Positions 25,620-34,278 of a stretch of DNA of 64,000 bases are shown here, in pieces; the first letter of the stretch is position 1; every line of letters begins with the position of its first letter. The notes under the pieces were generated by a model. It did no database searches. It had not been told where the DNA came from and was given only the letters and a program-made list of their open reading frames with translations. The position numbers and the translations under genes were made by a program. The DNA is taken from positions 3,639,451-3,703,450 of the forward strand of contig NZ_CP100355.1 of NCBI RefSeq assembly GCF_024204665.1. The letters are read 5' to 3'. Source of the DNA: Natronosalvus rutilus. Lineage in GTDB: Archaea; Halobacteriota; Halobacteria; Halobacteriales; Natrialbaceae.

Positions 25620-26519
25620 ATGAAATTCGTCGAAGAGATCGTCGTCGAGGAGTTCCTGCCGACGATCCGCTCACAGCTCGCGGGAGAGCTTCGCGAGCGG
25701 GGATTGACCCAGAGCGAGGTCGCCGAGGTGCTCGGCATCAGCCAGAGCGCCGTCTCGAAGTACGCCCACGGCGACGTCGCCACGAACGATCGCATCGCCG
25801 ACGACGACCGCGTCCAGGAACTCGTGACTCGACTCGGCGAGGGGCTCTCGAGCGGCGATATGTCGCCGGTCCAGGCGCTCGTCGAGATCGAGGTGCTCGT
25901 GCGCGACCTCGAGAGTCCCGGCGACCTGCTGGCGACGCTCCACGAGACGTCCGTCCCGCAGCTGGCCGAACACGACGCGAGCTTTCGCGTTCACGACCCC
26001 GAGAGTGCTGTCCGCTCGAGCGAGCGGGTTCGGTCCTCGCTCCGACGCGGGCTGCGCATCCTCGAGAACGCGAGCGGCTTCGCCGGGCTGATCCCGGCGG
26101 TGGGGTCGAACCTCGTCGCCTGCGTCCCCGACGCCGAGGACGTCGACGACGTAGCCGGCGTCCCCGGGCGCATCTTCGACGTCAAGGGGCGAGCGACGGT
26201 CCCTGGAGAGCCCGAGTTCGGCGTCTCCGAACACGTGGCCACGGTACTCCTCGCCGCGCGACGCCACGGCAGCGACGCGGCGGCCGCCGTGAACGTCCGG
26301 TACGATCCCGCGCTCCTCGACGAGTTGGCCGAGCGCGGCCACGACCTCGCGGAGTTCGACGAATCGGGCGACGTCGCCTCGAGCGTCGGGGCGGCCGTCG
26401 AGGACACCCCGACGGCGACCGTCCTCTACCAGACCGGCGGCGAAGGCATCGAACCCCTCACCTACGTGCTGGGTCCGGACGCGGAGGCGGTCGCGAGGAC
26501 GATCCGCGAGCTGCTATGA
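25620..26519 (+). CDS. thiR: ThiN-domain transcription regulator of thiamine metabolism (ThiR-like)
   Basis: 299 residues. N-terminal ~110 residues: a lambda-repressor-like HTH (LTQSEVAEVLGISQSAVSKYAHG). C-terminal ~180 residues: a ThiN (thiamine-phosphate synthase-like) domain, with GFAGLIPAVGSNLVAC and PTATVLYQTGGEGIEPLTYVLG. In archaea this HTH-ThiN fusion acts as a thiamine-phosphate-sensing repressor of thiamine genes. No thiamine biosynthesis genes occur in the window, so its targets are elsewhere. Its TGA overlaps the ATG of the next gene (ATGA), so the two are co-translated. Confidence 0.88.
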   Translation: MKFVEEIVVEEFLPTIRSQLAGELRERGLTQSEVAEVLGISQSAVSKYAHGDVATNDRIADDDRVQELVTRLGEGLSSGDMSPVQALVEIEVLVRDLESPGDLLATLHETSVPQLAEHDASFRVHDPESAVRSSERVRSSLRRGLRILENASGFAGLIPAVGSNLVACVPDAEDVDDVAGVPGRIFDVKGRATVPGEPEFGVSEHVATVLLAARRHGSDAAAAVNVRYDPALLDELAERGHDLAEFDESGDVASSVGAAVEDTPTATVLYQTGGEGIEPLTYVLGPDAEAVARTIRELL

Positions 26520-27184
26520 CCGAAGACGCCCAGGCGTTCTACGGCCGCTGGGCGCGCCTGTACGACCTGCTGGCCACGCGAACGCCCGGTATCGTCACCC
26601 TCAGACGCCAGGCCGCCCTCGCCTGCCGACTCGAGCCAGGCGACACCGTGGTCGAGATGGGCTGTGGAACCGGCGCCAACCTGCCGTACCTGCGCGAGCA
26701 GGTCGGTCCCGAGGGCACCGTGATCGGGCTCGACTTCACCCGGGGCGTCCTCGAGCGAGCGCGCGTAGCGACGGCCGAGTACGACAACGTCCACGTCGTC
26801 CGGGCGGACGCGACGCAGCCGCCGATTCCCGACGAGGACGGGGTCGATGCAATTCTCGCCACCTTCGTCGTCGGCATGCTCGCCGAGCCGGCGCGGGCAG
26901 TCGACCAGTGGTGTGACGCGCTCGCGCCCGGGGGCCACCTCGTCCTCGTCAACGCCGGTCGGAGCGAGCGCTGGTACGCGCCGCCCGTCAACGCGCTCTT
27001 CCGGGGCGTCGTCGCCCTGTCGACGCCGCCGACGACGCGGCTTCGCTACGACCGGGACCTCTCCGGCCAGCTCGATCGAAAGGTGCGAGACGCCCACGAC
27101 CGGCTCCGGGCGCGGGCGAGCGCGGTCGCCCACGAGACCCATGCTGGCGGTGTGGTTCGGCTGACTGGCGGGCGAATCGAGTGA
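26516..27184 (+). CDS. Class I SAM-dependent methyltransferase
   Basis: 222 residues. SAM-binding motif VVEMGCGTGANLPYL (about 43-57), acidic end of strand beta-2 in VIGLDFTRGVLERA, motif II region EDGVDAILATFVVGML and GGHLVLVNAG. The shape (N-terminal FYGRWARLYDLLA, UbiE/COQ5-like) suits methylation of a small molecule or lipid. Overlaps the ThiR-like gene by 4 nt, so it may be part of the thiamine regulon, but the substrate is unknown. Confidence 0.83.
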   Translation: MTEDAQAFYGRWARLYDLLATRTPGIVTLRRQAALACRLEPGDTVVEMGCGTGANLPYLREQVGPEGTVIGLDFTRGVLERARVATAEYDNVHVVRADATQPPIPDEDGVDAILATFVVGMLAEPARAVDQWCDALAPGGHLVLVNAGRSERWYAPPVNALFRGVVALSTPPTTRLRYDRDLSGQLDRKVRDAHDRLRARASAVAHETHAGGVVRLTGGRIE

Positions 27185-27212
27185 CCCGACGCCCCATCGT
27201 TCGAACGAACCG

Positions 27213-27632
27213 TTATTCCTCGAGCCCCTCGTACTCGACGATCCGCTGACGCAACGAGTCCGGCATCGGAATCGACGATCGCGTCTCGACGTCGACGCAC
27301 ACGAGCGTCGTCTCCGCGGTCGCCGCGCGGGTCTCGTCGGCGTATATTTCGTAACTCATCGTCCAGCTCGAGGTGCCCAGTTCGGTGGTTCCCGTCGCGA
27401 CGACGACGTCCTGGCCCATCGTGATCGAGCGCTCGTAGGTAATCTCGAGGTTGGCGACGACAAACCCGTAGTCCTCGACGGCGAGGTCGGCGACGGCCTC
27501 GAGGTACGCGGCTCGGGCCGACTCGAGGTAGGTGACGTAGACGGCGTTGTTGACGTGGCTGAAGGTGTCGAGGTCGCGATAGCGGATCGGGACGTCGACG
27601 GTGAACGGGAGGTCGGTCGCGAGATCAGTCAT
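27213..27632 (-). CDS. Acyl-CoA thioesterase (4HBT hotdog family)
   Basis: 139 residues forming one hotdog domain. The segment IRYRDLDTFSHVNNAVYVTYLESAR (about 16-40) has the conserved Asp/His-Asn-Asn-Y of 4-hydroxybenzoyl-CoA thioesterase and YbgC-type enzymes that hydrolyse acyl-CoA. Start chosen at ATG 27632 (MTDLATDL); the open frame continues upstream in unrelated sequence. Divergent from the methylmalonyl-CoA mutase genes, 100 nt away. Confidence 0.88.
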   Translation of the reverse strand: MTDLATDLPFTVDVPIRYRDLDTFSHVNNAVYVTYLESARAAYLEAVADLAVEDYGFVVANLEITYERSITMGQDVVVATGTTELGTSSWTMSYEIYADETRAATAETTLVCVDVETRSSIPMPDSLRQRIVEYEGLEE

Positions 27633-27732
27633 TGACGGTGAGTCGTGCGCCGGCGATTTGTGCGCGTCGATTGGCGCACGAACCCCACGAACTTCCGTTA
27701 GAGTCAAACCGACCGGCGGAAAAGGAACGGGC

Positions 27733-28146
27733 ATGAGCGAACAGGAAACGCGATCGATCCGGTGTCTCGTGGCGAAGGTCGGCCTCGACGGCCACGACCG
27801 CGGGGCCCACGTCATCGCTCGAGCGTTCCGCGACGCCGGCTTCGAGGTCATCTACTCCGGACTGCACAAGGCGCCCGCCGAGATCGTCCAGGCGGCCGTC
27901 CAGGAGGACGTCGACGTCCTCGGCATCTCGATCCTCTCGGGAGCCCACAAGACGCTGGTCCCGAAGATCATGGACGGCCTCGAGGAGTACGACGCCGCCG
28001 AGGACACCCTCGTCCTGGTCGGGGGCGTGATCCCCGAGGAGGACAAGGCGGCCCTGCGAGCGGAAGGCGTCGCCGCCGTCTTCGGACCTGGCACGTCGAT
28101 CGAGGAGACCGTCGAGTTCGTCCGCGAGAACGCCCCCGAGCGATGA
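27733..28146 (+). CDS. Methylmalonyl-CoA mutase, cobalamin-binding (C-terminal) subunit
   Basis: 137 residues, a free-standing B12-binding domain. The motif GLDGHDRGAHVIARAF carries DxHxxG, whose His ligates cobalt in the base-off form; SILSGAH (SxL) and GGVIPEED (GG) complete the triad of B12 signatures. It works with a separate catalytic large subunit, not in this window, to interconvert methylmalonyl- and succinyl-CoA. Its TGA overlaps the ATG of meaB (ATGA), coupling the mutase subunit to its chaperone. Confidence 0.93.
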   Translation: MSEQETRSIRCLVAKVGLDGHDRGAHVIARAFRDAGFEVIYSGLHKAPAEIVQAAVQEDVDVLGISILSGAHKTLVPKIMDGLEEYDAAEDTLVLVGGVIPEEDKAALRAEGVAAVFGPGTSIEETVEFVRENAPER

Positions 28147-29276
28147 GCGGCGACGACGACCTGCTCGAGGACCTCCTGGCCGGAAAACACCGGGCGCTCG
28201 CGCGCGTCATCTCGAAGATCGAAAACCGGGCGCCGGGCTACCGTGAACTGGTTTCCGACCTGTACGCCCACACCGGCAACGCCGAAATCGTCGGCATCAC
28301 GGGCAGTCCGGGCGCTGGCAAGTCCACGCTGGTCGACAAACTGGCCGAGACCTACCGGGAGCGCGGCGAGACCGTCGGCGTGATCGCCATCGACCCCTCC
28401 TCGCCTTTCACCGGCGGGGCCGTACTGGGTGACCGCATCCGCATGGCCTCGACGGTCGGCGACATGGACGTCTTCGTGCGCTCGATGAGCGCCCGGGGAA
28501 CCCTCGGCGGGCTCTCGACGGCGACCGCTGACGCCGTCAAGGCGATGGATGCCTTCGGCAAGGACCGAATCATCATCGAGACCGTTGGCGCCGGGCAAAA
28601 CGAAATCGACATCGTCCGGACCGCGGACACCGTCGCCGTGCTCGTCCCGCCAGGCTCCGGCGACTCCATCCAGACGCTCAAGGCCGGCATCCTCGAGATC
28701 GCCGACGTCTTCGTCGTGAACAAGGCCGATCGGCCAGGTGCCGACCGGACGGTCCAGGAACTCCTCGAGATGATCGAACTGGGCGACGGGAGCAGCGGCT
28801 TTTCGAGTTCGGGAGGCGGCCACCACGGTATGGACGCGATGAGCGAGAGTGGCTCGAGTCCTCACTCGAGCGAGGACGGCGGTGAGGGGGAACCAGACGA
28901 ACCAGCCCAACCAGACGAGTCAGCCGAACCCGAGACCTGGGTCCCACCCGTCGTCGAAACCGTCGCCACCGACGGAACCGGCGTCGACGACCTGATCGAC
29001 GACCTGGAACACCACCGCCACTACCTCGAGCGCTCCGGGACCCTCGCCGAGCGCACCCGTCGACGCTACGGCGAGGAGATCCGAACCCTGCTCCGGGAGG
29101 ACGTCCACGACCTGCTCCAGGGCGAACTCGAGCGCGCCGGCAGCGTCGACGCGCTCGCGGAGGCGGTCCGGACGGGCGAGACTGACCCGTACACGATCGC
29201 CGACGAGGCGCTCGCTCCGCTCGAGCGGTGCCTCGAGGAGCTGGAGGGCGAACGCCTCGAGTCGGTTTCGCGGTAG
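28143..29276 (+). CDS. meaB: Methylmalonyl-CoA mutase-associated GTPase MeaB (ArgK family)
   Basis: 377 residues. G-domain motifs: Walker A GSPGAGKST (about 58-66), switch ETVGAGQNEIDIVRTADT and NKADRPGAD (base recognition). It protects methylmalonyl-CoA mutase and gates B12 loading using GTP. Between the base motif and the C-terminal helical dimerisation region sits an acidic, Ser/Gly/Pro-rich insert of roughly 60 residues (about 222-280) that bacterial MeaB lacks; it is probably disordered. Translationally coupled to the B12 subunit. Confidence 0.94.
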   Translation: MSGDDDLLEDLLAGKHRALARVISKIENRAPGYRELVSDLYAHTGNAEIVGITGSPGAGKSTLVDKLAETYRERGETVGVIAIDPSSPFTGGAVLGDRIRMASTVGDMDVFVRSMSARGTLGGLSTATADAVKAMDAFGKDRIIIETVGAGQNEIDIVRTADTVAVLVPPGSGDSIQTLKAGILEIADVFVVNKADRPGADRTVQELLEMIELGDGSSGFSSSGGGHHGMDAMSESGSSPHSSEDGGEGEPDEPAQPDESAEPETWVPPVVETVATDGTGVDDLIDDLEHHRHYLERSGTLAERTRRRYGEEIRTLLREDVHDLLQGELERAGSVDALAEAVRTGETDPYTIADEALAPLERCLEELEGERLESVSR

Positions 29277-29345
29277 AGCCAGCTCGCCTTTGATTTTTGA
29301 ACGCGCGTGGAAGGGTTCTAGTAGGTGGCTCTCCGAGCGAAGCGT

Positions 29346-30008
29346 ATGACCGCGGACGACGGTGACGCCGACGGTGAACTGTCGACTGACCCCGAGCAAG
29401 ACGCCGAACACATGGATGGCCTCGAGGTGACGGGCTGTACGCGCTGTGGCGACCTGGTCGAGTCGCGGAGTCAGATTGTCAACGGAGCCGGACCCGAGGA
29501 CGCCGACCTCCTGTTCGTCGGGGAGGGGCCCGGCGCGACCGAGGACCGCGAAGGGGAGCCCTTCGTCGGCAGGAGCGGATCGGTTCTCGACGACCACCTC
29601 CGGGACGTGGGCCTCCTCCGCGAGGACGTCCGCATCACGAACTGCGTGCGCTGTCGGCCACCCGAGAACCGCGATCCCAAGAAGGCGGAACTCGCAAACT
29701 GTCGGGGCTACCTCGAGACCGAAATCGTCCGACTCGACCCAGAGGTGATCGTCACGCTCGGGAAGGTGCCGAGCGAGCACTTGCTCGAACGGTCGGTCGC
29801 GGTGACGAAGGAAGCCGGAACCGTCGAGGACGCCCGCATCGGCGACACCGCGAGACGCGTCCTGATCTGTCTCCACCCGGCCGCGACGCTGTACGACCGG
29901 AGCCAGACCGATACGTTCGCAGAGACGCTCGAGACGGCAGCCGAGTTGGCGGGACTCGACGGTGGTGGCGAGGGGAGCGGGCAAGCACGACTCGACGGGT
30001 TCGACTAG
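29346..30008 (+). CDS. Uracil-DNA glycosylase, Fe-S type (family 4/5-like)
   Basis: 220 residues; removes uracil from DNA after cytosine deamination. Motif A is GEGPGATEDREGEPFVGRSG (Ala/Gly variation from the usual GEAPG), with a CTRC pair upstream and CVRC and a later Cys downstream as candidate [4Fe-4S] ligands; motif B is CLHPAATLY. Family 4 and 5 cannot be separated with certainty. ATG 29346 gives a ~25-residue acidic leader; ATG 29412 (MDGLEVTGC) is also possible. Confidence 0.88.
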   Translation: MTADDGDADGELSTDPEQDAEHMDGLEVTGCTRCGDLVESRSQIVNGAGPEDADLLFVGEGPGATEDREGEPFVGRSGSVLDDHLRDVGLLREDVRITNCVRCRPPENRDPKKAELANCRGYLETEIVRLDPEVIVTLGKVPSEHLLERSVAVTKEAGTVEDARIGDTARRVLICLHPAATLYDRSQTDTFAETLETAAELAGLDGGGEGSGQARLDGFD

Positions 30009-30313
30009 CCGTTTCGACCAGTGGTTGCTGACGGTCGCGTTCTCTCTCGTTCTCCCTCGAGGCTTGATCGGTGATTCACATATGCGTGAAAAACTCGTAT
30101 TTCGTTCGGGAAGATCACATTTCGCTCGAGCAAGCACCACAGAAAACCGACGGAATTTTTCAGTGTTCGTTTGTTTAATAATAGTTCAAAGGGGGCAAAA
30201 TAGCGGATAAACTCGGCGTGTTTGTGTACAAAGCACGGCTCTAATGGGATACCGATGGATGAGTATGTAGGCGACATAGAAACTCCTAAATGGTGGCGTT
30301 CATAGTGTCATCC
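30009..30313. other. Intergenic region upstream of phnD
   Basis: 305 bases, AT-rich from 30160 on. It contains an inverted repeat TTCAC-atatgc-GTGAA at 30075-30090 and a TATA-like CCTAAAT centred about 27 nt upstream of the phnD ATG 30314. No gene is supported. Confidence 0.5.
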
Positions 30314-31297
30314 ATGTCCGATCAGACACGGTGGACAAACAAGCGGCGAACGTTCCTCAAAGGTGCAGGTGTGACTGCGACAGCGGGGCTGGCAGGTTGT
30401 CTGGGAGACCTCTCGGGCGACGGTGGCGACGACGACGAGGTTCGGATGGTGCTGAACCCCGCCGAGGGTGACGTCGACATGATGAAACAGTACGAACCGC
30501 TGTTCAACTACCTCGAGGACGAGACCGGGGCCACGATCGACGCGACCGAGACCAGCAGTTACACGGCGACGGTCGACGCGATTCGGAACGATCAGGCCGA
30601 AATCGCAGACATCTCGCCGACGGGCGTGATCGCGGCACCCGACTCTATGGACGTCCTCGGTGTCCGCATCGCCTACGGTGCAGAACAGTACTTCTCGCTG
30701 ATCGCGACGACACCGGACAGCGGAATCGAAGAACTGGCCGACCTCGAGGGCACCGACGTGTCGCTCAGCGACCCGCTCTCGGTCTCCGGGAGCCTCTTCC
30801 CACTGTACATGCTCTCGGAAGCCGGACTCGACGTCGGTGACGCGCCCGACGGCAGCCCGGAAGACTTCAACACGCGTCACTCGGATCACTCGACCGCCCG
30901 TGACGAACTCCTCCAGCAGGACGAAGTCATGGCCGCCGGCGCAGGCGCGTTCGTGCTCGCGCCGCACATCCCGGAGGACCAGTTCTCGGATCAATTCCTG
31001 GAGATCTCGGCCGAGGCCGACAGCGTCGGAAGCGCGGACGAGGAAATGCGACTCCTCTCCGAATCCGACCCCATTCCGCGAGCGCCGATCGTCGCCCGTT
31101 CGAACTGGGACTCCTCGCTGAAAGGCGACATCGAGGAGGCGTTGCTGAACGCGACCGAGGAGGATCTCATCGACGAGGACTCCGAGGAGCAACTGTGGTT
31201 CACCGGCGTGGAGGAAGGATCGATCGAGGACTACGACCCGATCAAGAACGTTATGGACGCACTCGGCCTCGAGTTCGCCGACCTCGCCGGCGAGTAA
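30314..31297 (+). CDS. phnD: Phosphate/phosphonate ABC transporter binding lipoprotein PhnD
   Basis: 327 residues. N-terminal twin-arginine signal NKRRTFLKGAGVTATAGLAGC with lipobox Cys at about 29. The mature protein is a PhnD/type-2 periplasmic fold: VRMVLNPAEGDVDMMKQYEPLFNYLE, the domain switch DLEGTDVSLSDPLSVSG and VAGAGAF-like AAGAGAFVLAP. Binds phosphonate, phosphite or phosphate; no C-P lyase is in the window, so the substrate is open. Start chosen at ATG 30314 (MSDQTRW). Confidence 0.9.
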   Translation: MSDQTRWTNKRRTFLKGAGVTATAGLAGCLGDLSGDGGDDDEVRMVLNPAEGDVDMMKQYEPLFNYLEDETGATIDATETSSYTATVDAIRNDQAEIADISPTGVIAAPDSMDVLGVRIAYGAEQYFSLIATTPDSGIEELADLEGTDVSLSDPLSVSGSLFPLYMLSEAGLDVGDAPDGSPEDFNTRHSDHSTARDELLQQDEVMAAGAGAFVLAPHIPEDQFSDQFLEISAEADSVGSADEEMRLLSESDPIPRAPIVARSNWDSSLKGDIEEALLNATEEDLIDEDSEEQLWFTGVEEGSIEDYDPIKNVMDALGLEFADLAGE

Positions 31298-31348
31298 CGC
31301 TCGGACCAATCCAAACGATTCTTACGGTATACTCTACAACACCATTCA

Positions 31349-32125
31349 ATGTCATATATCAGTGTCGAGGGGGTGAGCAAACGATTTGGCGATACGCAGG
31401 CGTTGAAAGACGTCTCGTTCGAGGTCCCACAGGGCGAGTTCGTCGTGGTACTCGGAGCGTCCGGATCGGGGAAATCTACCCTTCTGCGTTGTATGAACGG
31501 GCTGACGAAGCCCACGTCCGGGACGATCACGATAAACGATACCGACATCACGGAACCGCACCCTGAGATCGCGATGATCTTCCAGCAGCACAACATCATC
31601 GGGCAGATGAGCGCCTACTCGAACGCGCTCACCGGAACGTTACAGCGAAGCGGCGTGCTCGAGAGTGTGCTCCAGTCTCACGACCGCAAAGAGAAACTCG
31701 AGGCGCTACGAGCCCTCGAGACCGTCGGACTGCTCGACGAGGCGGGCCAGCGAGCGAACCAGATGAGCGGCGGCCAGCAACAGCGCGTCGGGATCGCCCG
31801 AGCGCTGGTACAGAAGCCGATGACGTTACTCGCCGACGAACCGGTCGCCAGCCTCGACCCCGGCAGCGCACAGAAAGTGATGACGTATCTACTGCGAGCG
31901 GCGGAGAATCGACAGTTGACGACCGTCGTAAGCTTGCATCAGGTGAACCTCGCCCGCCAGTTCGGCGAGAGATTCATCGGCCTGAAACATGGCGAAGTCG
32001 TCTTCGACGGCTACGCCGAAGACTTCGACCTCGACGTGATCGACCGAATCTACGATTCGCCCTCGACCGACGGAACCGATTTGGGTGATCTCATTAGCGA
32101 CGAAACGGAGGCGACCGCACAGTGA
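31349..32125 (+). CDS. phnC: Phosphonate ABC transporter ATP-binding protein PhnC
   Basis: 258 residues with Walker A GASGSGKST (about 37-45), signature MSGGQQQRVGIARAL and Walker B LLADEPVASLD; the family-typical LHQVNLARQFGER follows. It drives uptake through PhnE. Lies 51 nt after phnD, and its TGA overlaps the GTG of phnE by 4 nt. Confidence 0.93.
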   Translation: MSYISVEGVSKRFGDTQALKDVSFEVPQGEFVVVLGASGSGKSTLLRCMNGLTKPTSGTITINDTDITEPHPEIAMIFQQHNIIGQMSAYSNALTGTLQRSGVLESVLQSHDRKEKLEALRALETVGLLDEAGQRANQMSGGQQQRVGIARALVQKPMTLLADEPVASLDPGSAQKVMTYLLRAAENRQLTTVVSLHQVNLARQFGERFIGLKHGEVVFDGYAEDFDLDVIDRIYDSPSTDGTDLGDLISDETEATAQ

Positions 32126-33060
32126 GCCAACAAACGTTCTCGCCGGAGGTAAAGCAACGCTACAAGGAGATTCGACGTGCACGTCGAATCCGGGCCGTAA
32201 TTGGCGGACTCCTCTTTCTGGTTGTCATGGCGCTCTTCTACCGGGCGCTGATCGCTGTCGAGATGACCGTCGCCCAGTACATTCGCTACGGGCCGCAGTT
32301 CATCGGGGCGCTCGAGCAGTACTTCCCGGTCACGAATGTCAATGGCGTTCCGGTTCTCGACGTGGGCCAGTACTGGGAGTTCATCGTCGATCGGAACCTC
32401 TTCGGGCAGGCGGGGATCACCCTCGCAATGGGCTTTGCCGGGACGATTATGGGCTTCCCGCTCGCGCTGCTGTTCAGCGTCCTTGGCTCGGGCCGCGTCA
32501 CGCCGTTCCCGTTCAACTTCCTCTTCCGGGGGATCATGTCCTCGATTCGGGCCATTCCAGCGCTCGTCTGGGCGCTGATTTACGTCCCGCTTGGCGGCGT
32601 GACACCGTTTACCGCAACGCTCGCGATCGCCACCGACACGATCGGGAACCTGGGTCGCCTGTTCACGGACGAACTGGAGGAAATCGAATCGGGACCGATC
32701 GAGGCGATTCAGACGACCGGTGCGGGCCGCGTCCAGGTGATCGTCTTCGGAATGCTCTCGCAGGTAACCACGCCGTTCATCGCGTGGACGCTCTACATTC
32801 TGGAGATCAACATCCGAATCGCGGTCAGCCTGGGGATCATCGGCGGCGGTGGGATTGGCTACACGCTCGCCGTCCAGCAGCGCCTGTTCGAGTACACGAA
32901 CATGATGGCGACCATCCTCGTCATCCTGGTACTGATCATCTCCGTCGAGATGTTCAGCCAGCGCGTTCGGTCCTACATCCGCGCCGAAGAGGAGCCAATG
33001 GGACTGTGGGAACTGCTGAAGGGCTTCCCCAAGCGGATGGCCGAGTCGCTCGCGAAATAA
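32122..33060 (+). CDS. phnE: Phosphonate ABC transporter permease PhnE
   Basis: 312 residues with a GTG start at 32122, supported by the GTGA overlap with phnC. Six membrane segments; the EAA loop is GPIEAIQTTGAGRVQVIVFGMLSQV (about 192-216). The C-terminal RSYIRAEEEPMG suggests a short cytoplasmic tail. Completes the phnD-C-E operon; no phn catabolic genes follow, so it may serve phosphate or phosphite uptake under phosphorus limitation. Confidence 0.93.
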   Translation: MSQQTFSPEVKQRYKEIRRARRIRAVIGGLLFLVVMALFYRALIAVEMTVAQYIRYGPQFIGALEQYFPVTNVNGVPVLDVGQYWEFIVDRNLFGQAGITLAMGFAGTIMGFPLALLFSVLGSGRVTPFPFNFLFRGIMSSIRAIPALVWALIYVPLGGVTPFTATLAIATDTIGNLGRLFTDELEEIESGPIEAIQTTGAGRVQVIVFGMLSQVTTPFIAWTLYILEINIRIAVSLGIIGGGGIGYTLAVQQRLFEYTNMMATILVILVLIISVEMFSQRVRSYIRAEEEPMGLWELLKGFPKRMAESLAK

Positions 33061-33128
33061 GCCGACTCCGGGAGGGGATTCTTTCTCGAAGGGCAACGCA
33101 CTTGCTCGCTCGTCGCCGACCCGTACGT

Positions 33129-33806
33129 ATGACCAAGAGCACGCTATCGTCCCCGGCGGAGAGCGAGGAGACCCTCGCCGACGTCGCCATCGTCGACTAC
33201 GGCCTGGGAAACCTCCGGAGCGTCACGCGCGGCCTCGAGCGGGCAGGCGCCGCCGTCGAAATCACCGACGACCCGGCCGACTTCGAGGACGCCGACGGCG
33301 TCGTCCTCCCGGGCGTCGGCGCGTTCCGCGAGGGCGTCGAGAACGCCGATCCGCTCCGGGAGGACCTGCTGGCGGTCGCTGACCGCGGCCAGCCGCTCTT
33401 CGGGATCTGTCTCGGCATGCAGATGCTCCTGACCTCGAGCGAGGAGGGCGAGACCGACGGCGAGTCGGCCGTCAGTGGCCTGGACCTGATCCCGGGAACC
33501 AACGTCCGCTTCGCCGAAGGGCAAAAGATCCCCCACATGGGCTGGAACGAACTCGCCGTCGAACGAGAACACCCGCTCATCGAGGGCGTCGACGGGCGCT
33601 ACGCCTACTTCGTCCACTCCTACTACGCCGTCCCCAACGACGAGTCGGCGACGGTCGCGACTACCGACTACGAACGGCGGTTCCCCTCAATCGTCGCGAA
33701 CGAGGCGGACAACGTCTTCGGCACCCAGTTCCACCCGGAGAAGAGTGGCGAGACTGGGCTCCAGATCCTGCGGAACTTCGTCGGCATCTGTGCGGATCGC
33801 GGGTGA
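33129..33806 (+). CDS. hisH: Imidazole glycerol phosphate synthase glutaminase subunit HisH
   Basis: 225 residues. Class I glutamine amidotransferase supplying ammonia to HisF in histidine synthesis. Signatures: VDYGLGNLRSV (oxyanion strand), PGVGAFREG, the nucleophile in FGICLGMQMLL and the His-Glu pair in GTQFHPEKSG. A 17-residue acidic leader precedes the core. Other his genes are not in the window, the usual scattered arrangement in haloarchaea. Confidence 0.95.
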   Translation: MTKSTLSSPAESEETLADVAIVDYGLGNLRSVTRGLERAGAAVEITDDPADFEDADGVVLPGVGAFREGVENADPLREDLLAVADRGQPLFGICLGMQMLLTSSEEGETDGESAVSGLDLIPGTNVRFAEGQKIPHMGWNELAVEREHPLIEGVDGRYAYFVHSYYAVPNDESATVATTDYERRFPSIVANEADNVFGTQFHPEKSGETGLQILRNFVGICADRG

Positions 33807-33859
33807 AGACGTTCAGCGTGAGGTCGTCGAGGTCGGGAGTGGCGATTGCGCCCCAGGTG

Positions 33860-34162
33860 CTACGTCTCGTCGTCGTCCTGCGCCACTGGTTTCTGATACT
33901 CGATGCAGGCCTCCCGGGCACGAGCGATCCGCTCGCCGGCCTCACCCGACGCCTCGGACTCGAGGCCGTCGAGTGTTTCGATGAGTTCGGCAATCCGGTC
34001 TGTCTTCGGGCCGGGTTCGTCCTGTGTGCGGTGGCCCTCGAGTTCCTCGTCTAGCCCTTCCTGAATCGAATCGGCCTGCTCCTGGACGGTTCGGTCGGCG
34101 GCGTCGCTCGCGCGTCGAAGGTGCTCGCGAGCACGCTCGAAGTGTGTCGTTTCGGTGGTCAC
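33860..34162 (-). CDS. Small helical acidic protein, DUF7553-like
   Basis: 100 residues from GTG 34162 (VTTETTHFERAREHLRRASDAADRT). The whole protein is predicted helical and acidic: helix-1 pattern HFERAREHLRRASDA and RIAELIETLDGLESEA. This resembles, from memory, the haloarchaeal family DUF7553, of unknown function. An in-frame ATG at 34216 would add 18 residues without family resemblance, so the GTG is preferred, though not certain. Divergent from the acidic membrane protein at 34279. Confidence 0.6.
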   Translation of the reverse strand: MTTETTHFERAREHLRRASDAADRTVQEQADSIQEGLDEELEGHRTQDEPGPKTDRIAELIETLDGLESEASGEAGERIARAREACIEYQKPVAQDDDET

Positions 34163-34278
34163 GTCTCCGGTATCGGGCGCCGTTCCCACCAATCGTCGGC
34201 CGGCGAGCGACGGCATCGAGTATGGATTGGTATGCCGGGCTAAGATTCACTTGCGTCGACGGTGTAGCTCCCGATCCA

